Source of the DNA: Bacteroidota bacterium
GTDB lineage: Bacteria > Bacteroidota > Bacteroidia > Chitinophagales > Chitinophagaceae
Length of the DNA stretch: 64,000 nt
Assembly (NCBI GenBank): GCA_020161435.1
Contig: JAIUNV010000002.1
Coordinates: 682,001 to 746,000 of the forward strand
Direction: 5' to 3'
The translations under genes and the position numbers were made by a program. Of this stretch, positions 44,474 through 52,784 are shown in pieces (the first letter of the stretch is position 1; every line of letters begins with the position of its first letter). The notes below the pieces were generated by a model, which worked only from the letters and a program-made list of their open reading frames with translations, was not told where the DNA came from and searched no databases.

Positions 44474-47400
44474 GTGAAAAACCAACAGCCACATATCACG
44501 CCTTCTCCCGGCACCACCATCATTACGCAATGGTTGGCGGGGCAAGGATTGTCGCCCTTTGCCTTTCAAGAAGAAACATGGGCACACATGCTGCGGGGCG
44601 ACAGCGGTATCGTGAATGCACCAACGGGTTGTGGTAAAACCTTTTCTGTTTTTCTCGGCAGCATTATTCAGTTTATTGATGCGCATCCCAACGATTGGCA
44701 AAAACAAAAAAATAACGGACTTCAATTGCTGTGGATTACACCACTGCGGGCATTGGCCAAAGATTTGGGGCGTGCCATGCAGGAAGCTATCAACGACATT
44801 GGGTTACCCTGGCAGGTAGGCATCCGCAATGGTGATACTGATACCAGCGAAAGAGCACGGCAAAAAAAGCAAATGCCTGAAGTGCTCATCATAACGCCCG
44901 AAAGCCTGCAGTTGCTACTGGCCATGAAAGGGCATCTTTCTTTTTTTACCCAACTAAAAGTGATTGCTGTAGATGAATGGCATGAACTGCTCGGCAGCAA
45001 ACGTGGCGTACAAGTTGAATTAGCCATTGCCTACCTCCAAGGCCAATACGCCGCCGGCCACCTGCAGCAATACGAAGACGATACAGATTCTTCCTACCAA
45101 CTACCAACCAGCAATCATCAACCATTACTCTGGGGTATTTCCGCCACCATTGGCAACCTCGATGAAGCCCGTGAAGTATTGCTCCGCCCCTTGCAGCAAC
45201 CCGGTGTAATTGTAAAAGCACAAATGCGCAAAGACATTGCCGTGCATAGCATCATACCTGATGAGATAGAAAAATATCCATGGGCTGGACACCTCGGCAT
45301 TAAGCTGGCCGAAAAAGTGGTGCCCATTATTGAGCGAAGCAACACCACTCTCATCTTCATCAATACAAGAGGGATGGCAGAGCGTTGGTACCAAACCCTG
45401 CTGGATGTGGCCCCGCAGTTGGCCGGTGCCATTGCCCTGCACCACGGCAGCATAGAGCAAGAACTGCGCCTGTGGGTAGAAGAAGCTTTGCATACCCATA
45501 CACTTAAAGCTGTAGTCGCCACGGCCAGCCTCGATTTGGGTGTTGATTTTCGTCCGGTTGATACGGTGATACAAGTGGGTTCACCCAAGGGTGTCTCTCG
45601 TTTTTTGCAACGGGCTGGCAGGGCAGGTCACCAACCCGGTGAAGTGAGCAACGTGTATTTTTTGCCCACTCATGCGTTGGAACTGGTAGAAGCCGCTGCG
45701 TTGAAGACCGCCATTGAGGATGGCGAAATGGAAAGCAAGGATCCGCTGGCCTTGTGCTTTGATGTGCTGTGTCAGTTTTTGTGTACGCTGGCCGTGGGCG
45801 ATGGCTTTCGGCCGGAGCAAATACTACCCATGGTGCAAAACACCTGGTGCTTTCAATCCATGACGGAAGATGAATGGTGGCAGGTATTGCTACACATTAC
45901 CGAAGGTGGCAAGGCCCTGCAGCAATACGATGAATACCGCAAAGTGGAAGTGATAGAAGGCGTGTATAAGATCACCAGCAGAAGACTGACACTGCGCCAC
46001 CGCATGAACATTGGCACCATTGTAAGCGATGCCATGATGAAAGTAAAATTTGTAACCGGCGTCTATGTGGGGCATATTGAAGAGTGGTTTATCAGCCGGC
46101 TGGAGCCCGGCGATGTGTTTACACTGGCCGGCCGCAACCTCGAACTAGTACAGCTGAAAGACATGACCGTGATGGTGCGCAAAAGCAGCAAGAAAAAAGC
46201 CATTGTACCCAGCTGGATGGGCGGTCGTATGAGTCTTACTGCGAATTTGGGTATGGTGTTGAGAAGGACGATTGGGGAAGCTGCGTCAATGATTGAAATG
46301 CAATCGTTTCTACCCCTCTCCCTTGGAGAGGGGCAAGGGGCGAGGTCAAACGAAACAACAACAGAACCCGCTGACAAGAGTAGCAACTCCGCTCAAGAAC
46401 AAACACAAAAATCTACTTCCACCATAGAGCAGCAAGAGCTGAGGTCAATTGAAGAGGATAACCGCCCCCGCTACATGACCACCAGCCCCGAGCAGTGGCC
46501 TACCCTGCTCAAGCATGCAAAAGAAATGCGCAAAGAGCCCACCGTTGCTGAAAAACTACTGTGGCAAAACCTGCGCAATAGAAAACTGGATGGATACAAA
46601 TTCAGAAGACAGCACCCTGTGTTATGCTGCATTCCCGATTTTGTTTGCCTCGAGAAAAAACTCATCATTGAATTAGATGGTTCGGTGCACAGAGACCCGG
46701 ACAACGCCAAAGCCGATTTTTTCAGGGCCTGCCAACTATCGGAACATGGCTACAGCATCATGCGATTCTGGAACAGTGAGATAGAAAAAAATCAAATCGC
46801 CGTTTTGGAAAAAATCAGGAATAGGTTAGCAGTAGTTGATAGTGTAGCGACCATTCAGGAAAGACTGCAAAAAGCAAGGCCGGAATGGTGGAGGGTGTAT
46901 TTAGGGAATAGACTTGAGGGACAGCATTTGAAGAACGGCCTCACCCCCAGCCCCTCTCCGGTGGAGAGGGGGGCAAAGACAGAAAACGACTTGCTCACCC
47001 CCAGCCCCTCTCCGGTGGAGAGGGGGGCAAAGACAGAAAACGACTTGCTCACCCCCAGCGTATCTAATGGGGAGGGAGAAACCTATGAAACAATTTACCT
47101 CACCCCCAGCACCTCTCCGGTGGAGAGGGGGGCAAAGACAGCACATTCCCCCGAACTCCAGGCCCTCATCCCCCTCTTCGAGCTGCAAGCCCAACTCTCC
47201 CACATCCCCCGCAACAACGAGCTGCTGATAGAGCACCACGAAAGCAAAGAAGGCTTTCACCTGCTGGTGTATCCCTTTGAAGGCCGGGCCGTACACGAAG
47301 CCATGAGTGCCATTCTGGCCTACCGCATCAGCCGCAGCATGCCCATCACTTTTTCCATTGCCATGAATGATTATGGCTTTGAACTGCTGAGCGACAAACC

Positions 47401-47866
47401 CATACCAGTAGACGACAGCAATGTGCATGCGTTATTCAGCACCGACGATTTGTTTTTGGCCATGCAGCAAAGCGCCAACCATGTAGAAATGGCCATGCGC
47501 AAATTCAGAGACATTGCCGTGATTGGTGGCCTCATTTTCCAGGGCATGCCCGGTGAACAAAAAAAAGCCCGGCACCTGCAGGCATCAGCATCGCTGATAT
47601 TTAAAGTGTTCAAAGATTTTGACCCCGACAACCTGCTGCTGCGACAGGCCTATCAGGAAGTGTACGAGCAACAAATGGAAGAAGTGCGGTTGCGGCAAGC
47701 CTTGCAGCGCATTCAGCAGCACGACATCATCATTCGCTGGCCCGAAAAATTTACACCACTCTCCTTCCCCATTATTGCCGACGGACTCAACCGCAACAAC
47801 CTGTCTTCCGAGAATCTGGAGGAACGCATCCGCAAAATGGCAGCAGCGCTGAATGGTAAATGCTGA
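44474..47866 (+). CDS. Ligase-associated DEXH helicase interrupted in frame by a DUF559 nuclease cassette
   Basis: The 1130-residue product is a DEXH-box helicase of the ligase-associated, Lhr-like family. Motifs are Walker A APTGCGKT (about 49-56), DEWH (167-170), WGISATIGN and QRAGRAGHQPGEVS. The start is GTG 44474. Helicase sequence runs to about residue 608 (LRRTIGEAAS) and resumes at about 892 (PELQALIPLFELQAQLS). The residues between do not belong to the helicase and hold a Vsr-like DUF559 domain (about 678-785) and the repeat-coded SPSPVERGAK array. Without them the length would be about 845, normal for the family. There is no frameshift or stop. Whether the enzyme still works is unknown; the insertion lies between two helicase domains in the C-terminal half. 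The PdeM-type endonuclease that usually ends this operon is not next to it. Confidence 0.93.
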   Translation: MKNQQPHITPSPGTTIITQWLAGQGLSPFAFQEETWAHMLRGDSGIVNAPTGCGKTFSVFLGSIIQFIDAHPNDWQKQKNNGLQLLWITPLRALAKDLGRAMQEAINDIGLPWQVGIRNGDTDTSERARQKKQMPEVLIITPESLQLLLAMKGHLSFFTQLKVIAVDEWHELLGSKRGVQVELAIAYLQGQYAAGHLQQYEDDTDSSYQLPTSNHQPLLWGISATIGNLDEAREVLLRPLQQPGVIVKAQMRKDIAVHSIIPDEIEKYPWAGHLGIKLAEKVVPIIERSNTTLIFINTRGMAERWYQTLLDVAPQLAGAIALHHGSIEQELRLWVEEALHTHTLKAVVATASLDLGVDFRPVDTVIQVGSPKGVSRFLQRAGRAGHQPGEVSNVYFLPTHALELVEAAALKTAIEDGEMESKDPLALCFDVLCQFLCTLAVGDGFRPEQILPMVQNTWCFQSMTEDEWWQVLLHITEGGKALQQYDEYRKVEVIEGVYKITSRRLTLRHRMNIGTIVSDAMMKVKFVTGVYVGHIEEWFISRLEPGDVFTLAGRNLELVQLKDMTVMVRKSSKKKAIVPSWMGGRMSLTANLGMVLRRTIGEAASMIEMQSFLPLSLGEGQGARSNETTTEPADKSSNSAQEQTQKSTSTIEQQELRSIEEDNRPRYMTTSPEQWPTLLKHAKEMRKEPTVAEKLLWQNLRNRKLDGYKFRRQHPVLCCIPDFVCLEKKLIIELDGSVHRDPDNAKADFFRACQLSEHGYSIMRFWNSEIEKNQIAVLEKIRNRLAVVDSVATIQERLQKARPEWWRVYLGNRLEGQHLKNGLTPSPSPVERGAKTENDLLTPSPSPVERGAKTENDLLTPSVSNGEGETYETIYLTPSTSPVERGAKTAHSPELQALIPLFELQAQLSHIPRNNELLIEHHESKEGFHLLVYPFEGRAVHEAMSAILAYRISRSMPITFSIAMNDYGFELLSDKPIPVDDSNVHALFSTDDLFLAMQQSANHVEMAMRKFRDIAVIGGLIFQGMPGEQKKARHLQASASLIFKVFKDFDPDNLLLRQAYQEVYEQQMEEVRLRQALQRIQQHDIIIRWPEKFTPLSFPIIADGLNRNNLSSENLEERIRKMAAALNGKC
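46313..46345. repeat. Left inverted palindromic repeat of the cassette
   Basis: A perfect 9-bp inverted pair, CCCCTCTCC and GGAGAGGGG, encloses CTT. The tail CAAGGGGCGAGG points inward. It encodes part of PLSLGEGQGARS in the helicase frame. Confidence 0.85.
46939..47130. repeat. Right palindromic repeat array, period 54-54-51 bp
   Basis: Four copies of CTCACCCCCAG start at 46940, 46994, 47048 and 47099. Copies 1, 2 and 4 carry CCCCTCTCC-GGT-GGAGAGGGG (copy 4 has ACCTCTCC in its left arm). Copy 3 is decayed. Copies 1 and 2 are followed by the identical spacer GGCAAAGACAGAAAACGACTTG, written here as GGCAAAGACAG and AAAACGACTTG. Each period is a multiple of three, and the frame reads LTPSPSPVERGAKTENDL repeatedly. 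Confidence 0.88.
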
Positions 47867-47870
47867 CACA

Positions 47871-47907
47871 AAAAAGCAAAGCCATCATCATTCATTGATG
47901 GCTTTGC
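47871..47907 (-). terminator. Rho-independent terminator of the metalloprotease gene
   Basis: GCAAAGCCATCA (47876-47887) pairs with TGATGGCTTTGC (47896-47907) around an 8-nt loop. On the minus strand it is followed by six T. It lies just after the helicase stop on the plus strand and may serve both genes. Confidence 0.88.
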
Positions 47908-47941
47908 AAGAAAATACCTTCTTCTTTTGCAACTGGTATTT

Positions 47942-50356
47942 CTACCACTCCAAATCACAACCAATAGGCGCACCCGGCGGCGCTTCTTTATGCAAGGTTG
48001 GTTTTGCTTTTTCGGGAGCTTTCATTCTGTCGATACCTAATTGATAATGTGCCTTGTCTGCACCTGTGTTTGCTTTTACTTGTTCAGTAAGCCATACTTT
48101 CAGGTTTTCTAACGCTTGTTGCAGTTGTGCTTTTACTTCAAAACCATTGTCGTCATTTATGCTGGCACCTAACAAATACGTCAGCAATACCTGCTCCGTT
48201 TGATGTTGTATTTGCTTTTCAAAACCAGACTTACGAGGTGCTTTCCAGGTTTGGTCAATCATGTATTGCAATACTTCTTCCAGGCCAAGGCCCACGGTTG
48301 TTTGCTGCTGTATCAAGCGGTTCAGCCTTTCGGGGTGAAAGAGGAATGACAGCGGCAAATCGGCGGCTGTTTCTGCAGGTGTTAATCTGTCGAAAGCGAG
48401 GCCCGTACGTTTTTTAAACAGCTCTCTGTTGAAATCGTATCCTGCAGGACGAGGTGGAATTAAATTGGCAATGCGTTCAGGAATATTGAGCACTTCGGGC
48501 TGCAAAGTTTTCATGATCCCTTCAAGAGCAGCCATTTGTTCTGCTTTAGAAAGTGGCGTATAAATGCTTTGGCCATCGCCACGTAAAGCATAGTTGTAAT
48601 GCGCACCACCCACCAGTTTGGCTACCGCTTCTACCTGATAGCGATGGTAGAAATACAAGGGCACCAACGCATCTTCTAAAAAGGCCATGGGTGTACCGGG
48701 CCGCACATTGTTTTCTCCAAAATTCTCAAGGGCTTTTTGGCGAACCGCCAGCACGTTTTTCAACTCTTCTACCACACTACGGCCATTGTCCCACAGGTGA
48801 GCATCTTTATGTAATCCACCAGGAGCTCGGGCATCACGGTCGCTGATGAATTGCAAACCATTTTTTGCAGCAGTTGTGAGAATTGTGTTGAGTACGGTTT
48901 GTTCATTTTCGCCGGGAGCCATTTCTCTGTATCCCCAGTTAATGGCTACTTTATCCCAAGCACCAATGCCTTTGTCGTATACCTGACTCATGTCTATTTC
49001 ACCCTTCGCATTCAGCGTTACCACAGGGTGCGGATAATCCATGACAGAAGCACGGTTGCCTACACTGCTGGCATAGTTGTGCATGAGGCCAATGGTATGC
49101 CCCACTTCATGAGCAGAGAGCTGCCGAAGCCTGTCCAGTGCGGCTTTCAGCATAGGATCGTTTGCAGGTAACCCTTTTGCATAAGGAGATAATAATGCGC
49201 TAAAAATGAGGTAGTCTTGCCGAACCCGTAAAGAGCCGAGCGTTACATTGCCTTTAATAATTTCTCCTGTGCGGGGGTCTACTACCGAAGCGCCATAACT
49301 CCAGCCACGTGTACTGCGGTGCACCCAGTTAATCATGTTGTAGCGAATATCCATGGGATCTGCAGTATCAGGTAATATTTTCACCTGAAAGGCATTGATA
49401 AAACCAGCTGCTTCAAAAGCCTGATTCCACCAACTGGCACCTTCGAGCAATGCACTGCGAATGGGTTCTGGTGTTCCATTGTCGAGGTAGTACACAATTG
49501 GTTTTACAGCCTCACTTTTCGCCGCTTTTTTGTCTTTCTTTTCCAGGCGATGCCGCACGGCATAAATCTTTTCGATGGGCTCATTCACCGGCGTGGCATA
49601 ATCATAAAACGACATAGGAATAAAGCTGCTGCGGGCATCAAACACACGGGGCTTATAATTAGCATCGGGCAGTTGCACAAAGCTGTGGTGCATTCGTAGC
49701 GTTATGGCTTCATCGCTGGGCGTAACCGAACGCACAAAAGCTCCCGTTTGGCCATCGGTATTGGCAAATGTGATGGTGGTTTCAATTTCGGTATTCAACG
49801 GAAAATTGCGGGTATTGGGCAGGTACAACAGCGACCGGTTTTTATCCAACTGATAGCTACCCTGATTGCTACGCCGCAGGGTGTTGGCTACTTTTACTGC
49901 ATCCCGCAACATGAAATCAGTGGCATCTACCAGCACCCGCTGGCCTGTGGCTGCTTCGGCGGTAAATGCCCACAGCATGCTTTGTGCAAAGGATTGCTCC
50001 ACGGCCCGTTTTTCAGCAGCATCGTTGCTCACAGCACGGTAGGCATAGTTGGGCTGAATCATCATTATCTTTTTGCCTTGGCGCACAAACCGCACAATTC
50101 GCTCCTCTCCCATTTTGCCGCGGTCGAGGCCCACATCATTGCTGCCCAGGCCTGCGGGCAAAGAGGTATTGTACAGCATTTCCTGATTCCACCGACTGAT
50201 TTCGAGGTAAATTTTACCTGCTTCTTCATCGATGTACATGGGCAGAAAGCCTGGTTTGGCAGCCATGTTTTTTACCTTGTCTTCGATGGCGGGCAGTGTT
50301 TGTGCCATTACATTGAGGCTTAGCCCGAGGCAGACCAGCCAAATCCATTTCTTCAT
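47942..50356 (-). CDS. Exported zinc-dependent metalloprotease (DUF5117/DUF4953 type)
   Basis: The protein (804 residues) has a signal peptide (WIWLVCLGLSLNVMAQ). The N-terminal DUF5117-like domain includes FLPMYIDEEAGKIYLEISRW. The catalytic helix is SAHEVGHTIGLMHNYASS, an HExxHxxGxxH zinc site. PGGLHKDAHLWDNG and LSFLFHPERLNRLIQQ are parts of the DUF4953 C-terminal region. ATG 50356 is used; the frame extends to 50389. It is probably a periplasmic or secreted peptidase. Its substrate is unknown. It has its own terminator shared with the end of the helicase gene. Confidence 0.86.
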   Translation of the reverse strand: MKKWIWLVCLGLSLNVMAQTLPAIEDKVKNMAAKPGFLPMYIDEEAGKIYLEISRWNQEMLYNTSLPAGLGSNDVGLDRGKMGEERIVRFVRQGKKIMMIQPNYAYRAVSNDAAEKRAVEQSFAQSMLWAFTAEAATGQRVLVDATDFMLRDAVKVANTLRRSNQGSYQLDKNRSLLYLPNTRNFPLNTEIETTITFANTDGQTGAFVRSVTPSDEAITLRMHHSFVQLPDANYKPRVFDARSSFIPMSFYDYATPVNEPIEKIYAVRHRLEKKDKKAAKSEAVKPIVYYLDNGTPEPIRSALLEGASWWNQAFEAAGFINAFQVKILPDTADPMDIRYNMINWVHRSTRGWSYGASVVDPRTGEIIKGNVTLGSLRVRQDYLIFSALLSPYAKGLPANDPMLKAALDRLRQLSAHEVGHTIGLMHNYASSVGNRASVMDYPHPVVTLNAKGEIDMSQVYDKGIGAWDKVAINWGYREMAPGENEQTVLNTILTTAAKNGLQFISDRDARAPGGLHKDAHLWDNGRSVVEELKNVLAVRQKALENFGENNVRPGTPMAFLEDALVPLYFYHRYQVEAVAKLVGGAHYNYALRGDGQSIYTPLSKAEQMAALEGIMKTLQPEVLNIPERIANLIPPRPAGYDFNRELFKKRTGLAFDRLTPAETAADLPLSFLFHPERLNRLIQQQTTVGLGLEEVLQYMIDQTWKAPRKSGFEKQIQHQTEQVLLTYLLGASINDDNGFEVKAQLQQALENLKVWLTEQVKANTGADKAHYQLGIDRMKAPEKAKPTLHKEAPPGAPIGCDLEW

Positions 50357-50513
50357 CAGCGCTATTTTTAGAGGTTGAAAACTAACCATTAGAAGCCATT
50401 TCTATGGTAAAACATTGCCGGCAAACTAGCCCATGATGAAAATTGGAAATGTTTAAATACCTGTAAAAAAATGCTGTGTGTGCAACCTTGCACAGGAAAC
50501 GGCGTCTGAGGAT

Positions 50514-50521
50514 TACATTTG
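50514..50521 (+). promoter_or_regulatory. -7 promoter box (TACATTTG) of the LolA-like gene
   Basis: TACATTTG is a perfect TAnnTTTG, 20 nt before ATG 50542. A TTG at 50488-50490 might be the -33 element, although the spacing of 23 bp is a little long. Confidence 0.5.
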
Positions 50522-50541
50522 CCCAGTTTTAAAACCATAAC

Positions 50542-51180
50542 ATGAAGCATATTTTATTTGCGATTGCCCTACTCTTAGCCCTGCCCGCTATCAGTCAGAA
50601 TGACCCTGCCGCCAAGGCACTCCTCGATAAAGTGAGTAAAAAGTTTAAAGGATTAACCACGGTTCAGGGCAGTTACAGCCTGACTGTGACCACCCGTGCC
50701 GGCAAGCCAGCAGGCAAAAAATCGGGGCAGATTTTTGTAAAAGGCACCAAGTATAAAATCACCGAGCAAAGCATGCAGATTTTGTGCGACGGCAAAAAAG
50801 TATGGAAGTACGAACCAGCTGCCAATGAGGTAAGCGTAAGTGCGGTTGATAATAGCAGCGGTGCCATCACTCCGCAAAAACTCTTTACCAATTTTTACGA
50901 TAAAGACTTTTTGTACAAGCTCAACGGATCTGCAAATGTAAATGGCAAGAAAGTGCAGGAAATAGAAATGACCCCCACGGATAAGCGGAAATCATTCTTT
51001 AAAGTGTATGTGTATATAGATGAAGCGCAGAACATGATTGTGAGCAGCAAGATTTATGAAAACAGCGGCAACATTTACAACTACAGCATCAGCAACCTGA
51101 AAACAAATGCAGCCCTCGCCGACAACCTGTTTGCTTTCGACAAAGCCAAGTACCCCGGCGTAGAAGTGATAGAACAATAA
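50542..51180 (+). CDS. LolA-like outer-membrane lipoprotein carrier
   Basis: The 212-residue protein has a signal peptide (ILFAIALLLALPAISQ). It resembles LolA, the periplasmic chaperone that carries lipoproteins to the outer membrane. The beta-rich core holds GQIFVKGTKYKITEQSMQIL, WKYEPAANEVSVSAVDNSSG and the C-terminal YNYSISNLKTNAALADNLFA. The match is by fold pattern and typical length. LolB is often lacking in this phylum. A strong terminator follows. Confidence 0.83.
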   Translation: MKHILFAIALLLALPAISQNDPAAKALLDKVSKKFKGLTTVQGSYSLTVTTRAGKPAGKKSGQIFVKGTKYKITEQSMQILCDGKKVWKYEPAANEVSVSAVDNSSGAITPQKLFTNFYDKDFLYKLNGSANVNGKKVQEIEMTPTDKRKSFFKVYVYIDEAQNMIVSSKIYENSGNIYNYSISNLKTNAALADNLFAFDKAKYPGVEVIEQ

Positions 51181-51200
51181 CGCTTGCAGCTTGCTGCAAT

Positions 51201-51241
51201 AAAAACGGCGGAGGAAGTGTGATGCTTTCTCCGCCGTTTTT
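51201..51241 (+). terminator. Bidirectional terminator between the LolA-like gene and ubiX
   Basis: AAAAACGGCGGAG pairs with CTCCGCCGTTTTT around a loop of about 15 nt. It has A5 before and T5 after the GC stem, so it can end both convergent transcripts. Confidence 0.9.
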
Positions 51242-51292
51242 AGTAAGGGGCATCATTCGTTGATTGCTTTCTACCATTAAGCCTACCAACCA

Positions 51293-51856
51293 TCAACCTT
51301 TGCTACCCCAACGATATGTCTCTTGTTCCAGTCCGATTAAATCAATCAGGCGGTCGGTTACAGTTGCAGCAACCTCTTCTACGGTTTGGGGGCGGCTATA
51401 AAACGAAGGCGTACAGGGGCAAATGATGCCGCCAGCCAACGTTACGGTTTCCATGTTTTTAATGTGGATGAGGTTGTAAGGTGTTTCCCGAACGGCGAGA
51501 ATGAGTTTGCGGCGTTCTTTCAACACCACATCGGCGGCACGGGTTACTAAATCGTTGCTCATGCCTTGCGCAATGCGGCCCAGCGTACCCATGCTGCATG
51601 GCACTACCAACATGGTTTTGTAGCGGCCGCTGCCACTGGCAAATGGGGCCATAAAATCGTTGCGGTCGAAATATTGCACCGGATATTGCTCCAGCACATC
51701 GCTGCCCAGTTCGTGGCGGGCTACATCAGCTCCATTGGGCGACATTACCACCGCAAGCTCCTCAATCTGACTGCGGAGCAGTACCAGTTTATCCAACAAC
51801 AATTTGGCGTAAATGGAACCACTGGCTCCGGTTATAGCTACAACAATTTTTTGCAT
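51293..51856 (-). CDS. ubiX: Flavin prenyltransferase UbiX
   Basis: UbiX joins dimethylallyl phosphate to FMN to make the prenyl-FMN cofactor of UbiD decarboxylases, needed in quinone synthesis. The 187-residue protein has the Rossmann start VVAITGASGSIYAKLLLD and the family motifs VVPCSMGTLGRIAQGMSND and PLNLIHIKNM as TPYNLIHIKNM. ATG 51856 gives MQKIVVAITGASG; the frame extends to 51865. It lies opposite a thioredoxin-like gene with which it shares a divergent promoter region. No ubiD is in this window. Confidence 0.93.
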   Translation of the reverse strand: MQKIVVAITGASGSIYAKLLLDKLVLLRSQIEELAVVMSPNGADVARHELGSDVLEQYPVQYFDRNDFMAPFASGSGRYKTMLVVPCSMGTLGRIAQGMSNDLVTRAADVVLKERRKLILAVRETPYNLIHIKNMETVTLAGGIICPCTPSFYSRPQTVEEVAATVTDRLIDLIGLEQETYRWGSKG

Positions 51857-51866
51857 GTGCTTCACT

Positions 51867-51884
51867 TAGCTTTGTTCAAAATAA
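51867..51884. promoter_or_regulatory. Overlapping divergent -7 boxes of ubiX and the thioredoxin-like gene
   Basis: TAGCTTTG (51867-51874) is a perfect plus-strand box 19 nt before ATG 51894. TTATTTTG on the minus strand (51884-51877) is one mismatch from TAnnTTTG and 20 nt before ubiX ATG 51856. The boxes are only 2 bp apart, so polymerases would compete. Confidence 0.4.
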
Positions 51885-51893
51885 CAGCATTGC

Positions 51894-52427
51894 ATGCGAA
51901 AGGTTTCAATCTGGTTTTTGTTGGCTTTTTTTTATGGAGCAATCCTGTTGCCGTCATTTGCACCTGCCGGGAAAAAAAAGGTGCAATGGCAGCCCGTATC
52001 TGCAATGGCAAAGCAGCTGCCTGCCGATGGCAAACCAGTGATTGTGGATGTGTACACCGATTGGTGCACCTATTGCAAACTCATGGATGCAACTACCTGG
52101 CAGCACGACTCAGTGGTGCAATACATACATACCAATTACGTGCCTGTTAAACTCAATGCCGAACGCAAAGACAGTGTGCTGTGGGAGGGCGAAGTGTTTC
52201 GCTATCAGCCCAAGTATAAAGTGCATCAACTGGCGGTAAAATTATTGAGGGGAAATATGGTGTATCCGTCCACCGTCATTATTCCTGCTAAAGGTGAATG
52301 GCAGGTCATTCCCGGTGCCATTAAGCCAAAAGATTTGGAGTTGGTGCTGAAATACTACGGTAGCCGTGCCAATGAGCAAATGGATTTTGTGAGCTATCAG
52401 CGGCAGTTTAGCGGGAAATGGAAATGA
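51894..52427 (+). CDS. Exported thioredoxin-fold protein (WCTYC)
   Basis: The 177-residue protein has a signal or anchor (IWFLLAFFYGAILLPSFA). The thioredoxin motif is VIVDVYTDWCTYCKLMDATT with CxxC around residues 57-60. The next section (HTNYVPVKLNAERKDSVLW) and YPSTVIIPAKGEWQVIPGAI fit the thioredoxin/DsbD-gamma or YyaL-like fold. It is probably a periplasmic oxidoreductase. It is monocistronic, with repeats after it and no clear terminator. Confidence 0.8.
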   Translation: MRKVSIWFLLAFFYGAILLPSFAPAGKKKVQWQPVSAMAKQLPADGKPVIVDVYTDWCTYCKLMDATTWQHDSVVQYIHTNYVPVKLNAERKDSVLWEGEVFRYQPKYKVHQLAVKLLRGNMVYPSTVIIPAKGEWQVIPGAIKPKDLELVLKYYGSRANEQMDFVSYQRQFSGKWK

Positions 52428-52784
52428 GTTTTTTACCACGAAGACACTTAGGCGTAAAGAATTTGACCACAGAGGAGATGGAGGTTGGCACAGTGGAACA
52501 CAAAGTTTTTTTGACCCACCAAGACACGAAGGGGCTAAGGGGCGCAAAATAATACTTCCAGCCTTTCTTATTTTTTGTTCCTCATTTCTTATTGCAGGCA
52601 GCTTTACGCCTTTTGCTGTAGGTCTTCCGCCTTCTCAAACACATATTTTTTTTGTTTAATTCGTTTCCTTTCGTCATATTAGCTTCGAATTTTCATAGGA
52701 TAAGGTAATGGTAAATTAAGAAAGCCCCGCTTAGCGGGGCTTTTCTCTTTCAAACCAAGGATAGTCATATTTTTATGGAAGCGG
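52428..52784. other. Gene-free spacer with degenerate repeats
   Basis: This 357-bp stretch holds degenerate words of the type CCACGAAGACACTTAGGCG, ACCACAGAGGAGATGGAG and CCACCAAGACACGAAGGGG (52436-52553). A T-rich stretch with CTTTCTTATTTTTTGTTCC and CATTTCTTATTGC follows (the minus-strand form of the AATAAGGAATAAG words). A hairpin is at the end. No open frame with coding character was seen. It lies between a thioredoxin-like gene and a truncated gene, so it may be an old insertion site. Confidence 0.6.
52721..52744 (-). terminator. Hairpin after the truncated T9SS gene
   Basis: AAGCCCCGC (52722-52730) pairs with GCGGGGCTT (52734-52742) around TTA, with T-rich and A-rich flanks. It can end transcription on both strands and suits the minus-strand gene remnant. 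Confidence 0.85.

Larger units (their letters stand above)
46313..47130 (+). mobile_element. Candidate DUF559 nuclease cassette with inverted palindromic ends
   Basis: The left end is CCCCTCTCC-CTT-GGAGAGGGG (46313-46333), followed by CAAGGGGCGAGG. The right end, in opposite orientation, is CCTCACCCCCAG, followed by CCCCTCTCC-GGT-GGAGAGGGG (46939-46971). Left GGAGAGGGGC-AAGGGGCGAGG matches the reverse complement of the right at 18 of 21 bases. Between them is a DUF559 domain. It keeps its apparent catalytic residues: PDF with Asp 722, and IELDG with Glu 733 and Asp 735, plus the typical FRRQHP and RFWNSE motifs. The right repeat is multiplied. No clear target duplication was found. The whole is in frame with the helicase gene. 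Confidence 0.7.

Noticed and set aside
46939..47130. CRISPR array
   Set aside because: Repeats are internal palindromes with near-identical spacers, translated within a gene, and there are no cas genes.
46901..47428. Minus-strand frame of 175 codons across the repeat array
   Set aside because: It exists because the palindromes are open on both strands; it is antisense to the helicase and has no start signals.
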